A stretch of 7,563 nucleotides of DNA, from NCBI GenBank assembly GCA_030841195.1, contig JAVEDA010000474.1, positions 1-7,563 of the forward strand, in the 5' to 3' direction. The notes under the pieces were generated by a model. The model worked only from the letters and a program-made list of their open reading frames with translations. It did no database searches and had not been told where the DNA came from. Made by a program: the position numbers and the translations under genes. Each line of letters begins with the position of its first letter. Position 1 is the stretch's first letter. Positions 6,068 to 7,563 of the stretch are shown piece after piece. Source of the DNA: Actinomycetota bacterium. GTDB lineage: Bacteria > Actinomycetota > Actinomycetes > JACCUZ01.

Positions 6068-6997
6068 ATGAGCGCGCTCCAGCAGGCGCAGCAGACCTAC
6101 CTCGATCACCTGGCGGTCGAGCGCGGGCTCGCGGCAAACACGTTGTCGTCGTACCGGCGGGACCTGCGGCGCTACCTGACCCACCTGGCGGGTCGCGACA
6201 TCGACGCGCCGGCCGCGATCGGTGAGGCCGACGTGAGCGCCTTCCTGGTCGCCCTGCGCGAGGGTGACGAGGAGCACCCGCCGCTTGCCGCGAACTCCGC
6301 GGCCCGGGCGGTCGTGGCGGTGCGTGGGTTCCACCGGTTCCTGTTGCGCGAGGGCCTGGTCACCGTCGACGCCGCCCGCGGGGTCCGGCCGCCGTCGCCG
6401 CCCAAACGGCTGCCCAAGGCGATCTCGGTGCAGGAGGTCGAGGCCCTGCTCGCGGCCGCCGGTGCCGACGAGACCCCGCGGGCGCTGCGGGACCGGGCCC
6501 TGCTGGAGCTGCTGTACGGCAGCGGTGCCCGCATCTCCGAAGCGGTCGGGCTGGACGTCGACGACCTCGACGTCGACCCGGCGGGCTCCGGCACGGTGCG
6601 GCTGCTCGGCAAGGGCAGCAAGGAGCGGGTGGTGCCGGTCGGCTCGTACGCCCGCGAGGCGGCGTCGGCCTACCTGGTCCGCGGCCGCCCCGCCCTGGCG
6701 GCGTCGGGCAGCGGGTCGCCGGCGCTGTTCCTCAACGCTCGCGGCGGCCGGCTGTCCCGGCAGAGCGCCTGGACCGTGCTGAAGGCGGCCGCCGAGCGGG
6801 CCGGACTGCGCCGGCAGATCTCGCCGCACACGCTGCGGCACTCCTTCGCCACCCACCTGCTCGACGGCGGTGCCGACGTCCGGGTCGTGCAGGAGCTGCT
6901 GGGACACGCCAGTGTCACGACCACCCAGGTCTACACGCTGGTCACGGTCGACCGGCTGCGCGAGGTCTACGCCACCTCGCACCCCCGCGCCCGCTGA
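6068..6997 (+). CDS. xerD: Site-specific tyrosine recombinase XerD
   Basis: Resolves chromosome dimers at dif sites together with XerC before cell division. 309 residues. The N-terminal SAM-like DNA-binding domain is at about 1-105 (QTYLDHLAVERGLAANT and SYRRDLRRY), the catalytic domain at about 115-305. All catalytic residues are visible: Arg155 (GSGARISE), Lys182 (GKGSKER), His254 and Arg257 (HTLRHSF), His280 (LLGHAS) and the nucleophile Tyr289 (TTQVYT). The beta-hairpin before Lys182 is about three residues longer than in E. coli XerD. The C-terminal sequence after the Tyr (LREVYATSHPRAR) is typical of actinobacterial XerD, and the position upstream of a parA-like gene fits XerD rather than XerC or a phage integrase. 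ATG start seven bases after the ald stop, with no strong ribosome site, which suggests coupling to ald. Confidence 0.94.
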   Translation: MSALQQAQQTYLDHLAVERGLAANTLSSYRRDLRRYLTHLAGRDIDAPAAIGEADVSAFLVALREGDEEHPPLAANSAARAVVAVRGFHRFLLREGLVTVDAARGVRPPSPPKRLPKAISVQEVEALLAAAGADETPRALRDRALLELLYGSGARISEAVGLDVDDLDVDPAGSGTVRLLGKGSKERVVPVGSYAREAASAYLVRGRPALAASGSGSPALFLNARGGRLSRQSAWTVLKAAAERAGLRRQISPHTLRHSFATHLLDGGADVRVVQELLGHASVTTTQVYTLVTVDRLREVYATSHPRAR

Positions 6998-7109
6998 TCG
7001 GTCCGGGTGCGCACGGCGTGGCGGCGTGATCCGAGCGGGTCGGCTGCCTACTGTCGCTCGTGAGGTCGGTACGGCGACAGGCCGACGAGTCGACAATGAG
7101 GACGGCACC
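6998..7109 (+). promoter_or_regulatory. xerD-parA gap with inverted repeat and ribosome site
   Basis: Contains an inverted repeat, CTGTCGC at 7051-7057 and GCGACAG at 7074-7080, with a 16-base loop. It overlaps the end of a possible -10 box (TACTGT, 7049-7054), though no good -35 is seen 16-18 bases upstream. GAGGA at 7098-7102 is a good ribosome site seven bases before the parA GTG. An own promoter for parA, possibly with an operator or leader hairpin, is plausible but not shown. Confidence 0.35.
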
Positions 7110-7563
7110 GTGAGCACCCAACCGCTGATGCCCCCCGACGGGCCCGCCCCGGACCACGTGGCGCCCCCGGTCCCGGCCGTCGAGCTGCCACCTCCGCATG
7201 CGGAGCCGCACGCTGACGTCCGACCGCCGGCCGAGGCGCCGGCCGCGGCCGAGGCCGAGGCCGAGGCACCGGCTGCGGCCGAGGTCACGGCAGCCGAGAC
7301 CGCTGCAGCCGAGGCCGATGCAGCAGGGAGCATCGCGCCCCGGCCGATCGGCCCGACCGGCCGGCCGATGCCCCTGATCCCGGAGCCGTCGCCCCGGGAG
7401 ACCCACGGCCCGGCCCGGATCATCGCCATGTGCAACCAGAAGGGCGGTGTCGGCAAGACCACGTCGACCATCAATCTGGGGGCAGCGCTCGCCGAATACG
7501 GTCGGCGGGTGCTGCTGGTCGATCTCGACCCGCAGGGTGCGCTGTCCGCCGGGCTCGGGATCG
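7110..7563 (+). CDS. ParA/Soj-family ATPase, N-terminal part (3' end outside window)
   Basis: P-loop ATPase of the MinD/ParA family, which uses ATP-dependent DNA binding in chromosome segregation or organisation. 151 residues are present. Residues 1-100 form a Pro/Ala/Glu-rich, probably disordered extension; a core of repeated Ala-Glu and Ala-Pro units lies at about 40-72. The ATPase domain begins at about 102 (ARIIAMCNQ). The deviant Walker A motif KGGVGKTT is at 111-118 with the signature Lys111 and the P-loop Lys116. DLDPQGALSAGLG follows, with the Asp-Pro-Gln of the A' motif. The start is GTG 7110, chosen for the GAGGA seven bases upstream; the in-frame ATGs at 7128 and 7428 lack such a site, and the latter would lose the first strand. 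The conserved GPTGRP and HGPARIIAMCNQ context matches the parA-like gene that precedes scpA/scpB in actinobacteria, not the parAB pair near oriC, from memory. I therefore leave the symbol empty. Confidence 0.92.
   Translation, partial: MSTQPLMPPDGPAPDHVAPPVPAVELPPPHAEPHADVRPPAEAPAAAEAEAEAPAAAEVTAAETAAAEADAAGSIAPRPIGPTGRPMPLIPEPSPRETHGPARIIAMCNQKGGVGKTTSTINLGAALAEYGRRVLLVDLDPQGALSAGLGI

Noticed and set aside
6068..6997. Phage or integron integrase rather than XerD
   Set aside because: Length, motif spacing, C-terminal sequence and the position before the parA-like gene fit chromosomal XerD; no att site, tRNA gene or phage gene is nearby.
5993..7474. Long open frame on the minus strand (493 codons) across xerD and the parA start
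   Set aside because: It is antisense to genes with clear catalytic motifs; its product is Arg/Gly/Ala-rich low-complexity sequence, as expected of an antisense frame in GC-rich DNA.
1..7563. A defence system, toxin-antitoxin pair, tRNA or rRNA gene, or riboswitch
   Set aside because: Looked for on both strands; none of the frames or gaps shows matching motifs or structure.

Overview
This is a very GC-rich segment of an actinomycete chromosome. Gene content and order support this: a CTP synthase gene followed by a NUDIX ADP-ribose pyrophosphatase gene, then a xerD-type recombinase gene and a parA-family ATPase gene that, in relatives, precedes scpA/scpB. From memory, Mycobacterium tuberculosis has the same backbone (pyrG, Rv1700, xerD, a parA-like gene, scpA/B). 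Many starts are GTG, and stops overlap starts in the usual actinobacterial way. I cannot fix the genus; spore-forming or Frankia/Geodermatophilus/Micromonospora-like groups are plausible.

Layout. Bases 1-1784 (plus strand) hold the 3' two thirds of pyrG, coupled by a GTGA overlap to a NUDIX hydrolase gene. Bases 1780-1940 are a short convergent intergenic region with three copies of a 24-bp repeat: one on the plus strand and two on the minus strand. The stop codons of the two converging genes lie at the same position inside the outer two copies. Bases 1936-4788 (minus strand) are a tightly packed four-gene operon: a SigE-family ECF-like sigma factor, a single-pass membrane protein that is the likely regulator or sensor partner, a two-pass membrane protein and a secreted protein. 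Bases 4789-4944 are a divergent promoter region. Bases 4945-6997 (plus strand) hold ald (alanine dehydrogenase, all key residues present) and xerD. After a 112-bp gap comes a parA-family gene with an Ala/Glu/Pro-rich N-terminal extension, cut by the window end.

How the genes relate. The plus-strand genes are housekeeping: nucleotide synthesis, nucleotide-sugar clean-up, alanine/pyruvate interconversion, chromosome dimer resolution and chromosome organisation. The minus-strand block looks like an accessory envelope-sensing unit set between conserved genes: sigma factor, membrane-anchored partner with an extracytoplasmic domain, a second membrane protein and an exported effector. The three downstream products of that unit have no function I can name. 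The most unusual signal is the repeat trio and its precise relation to the two stop codons.
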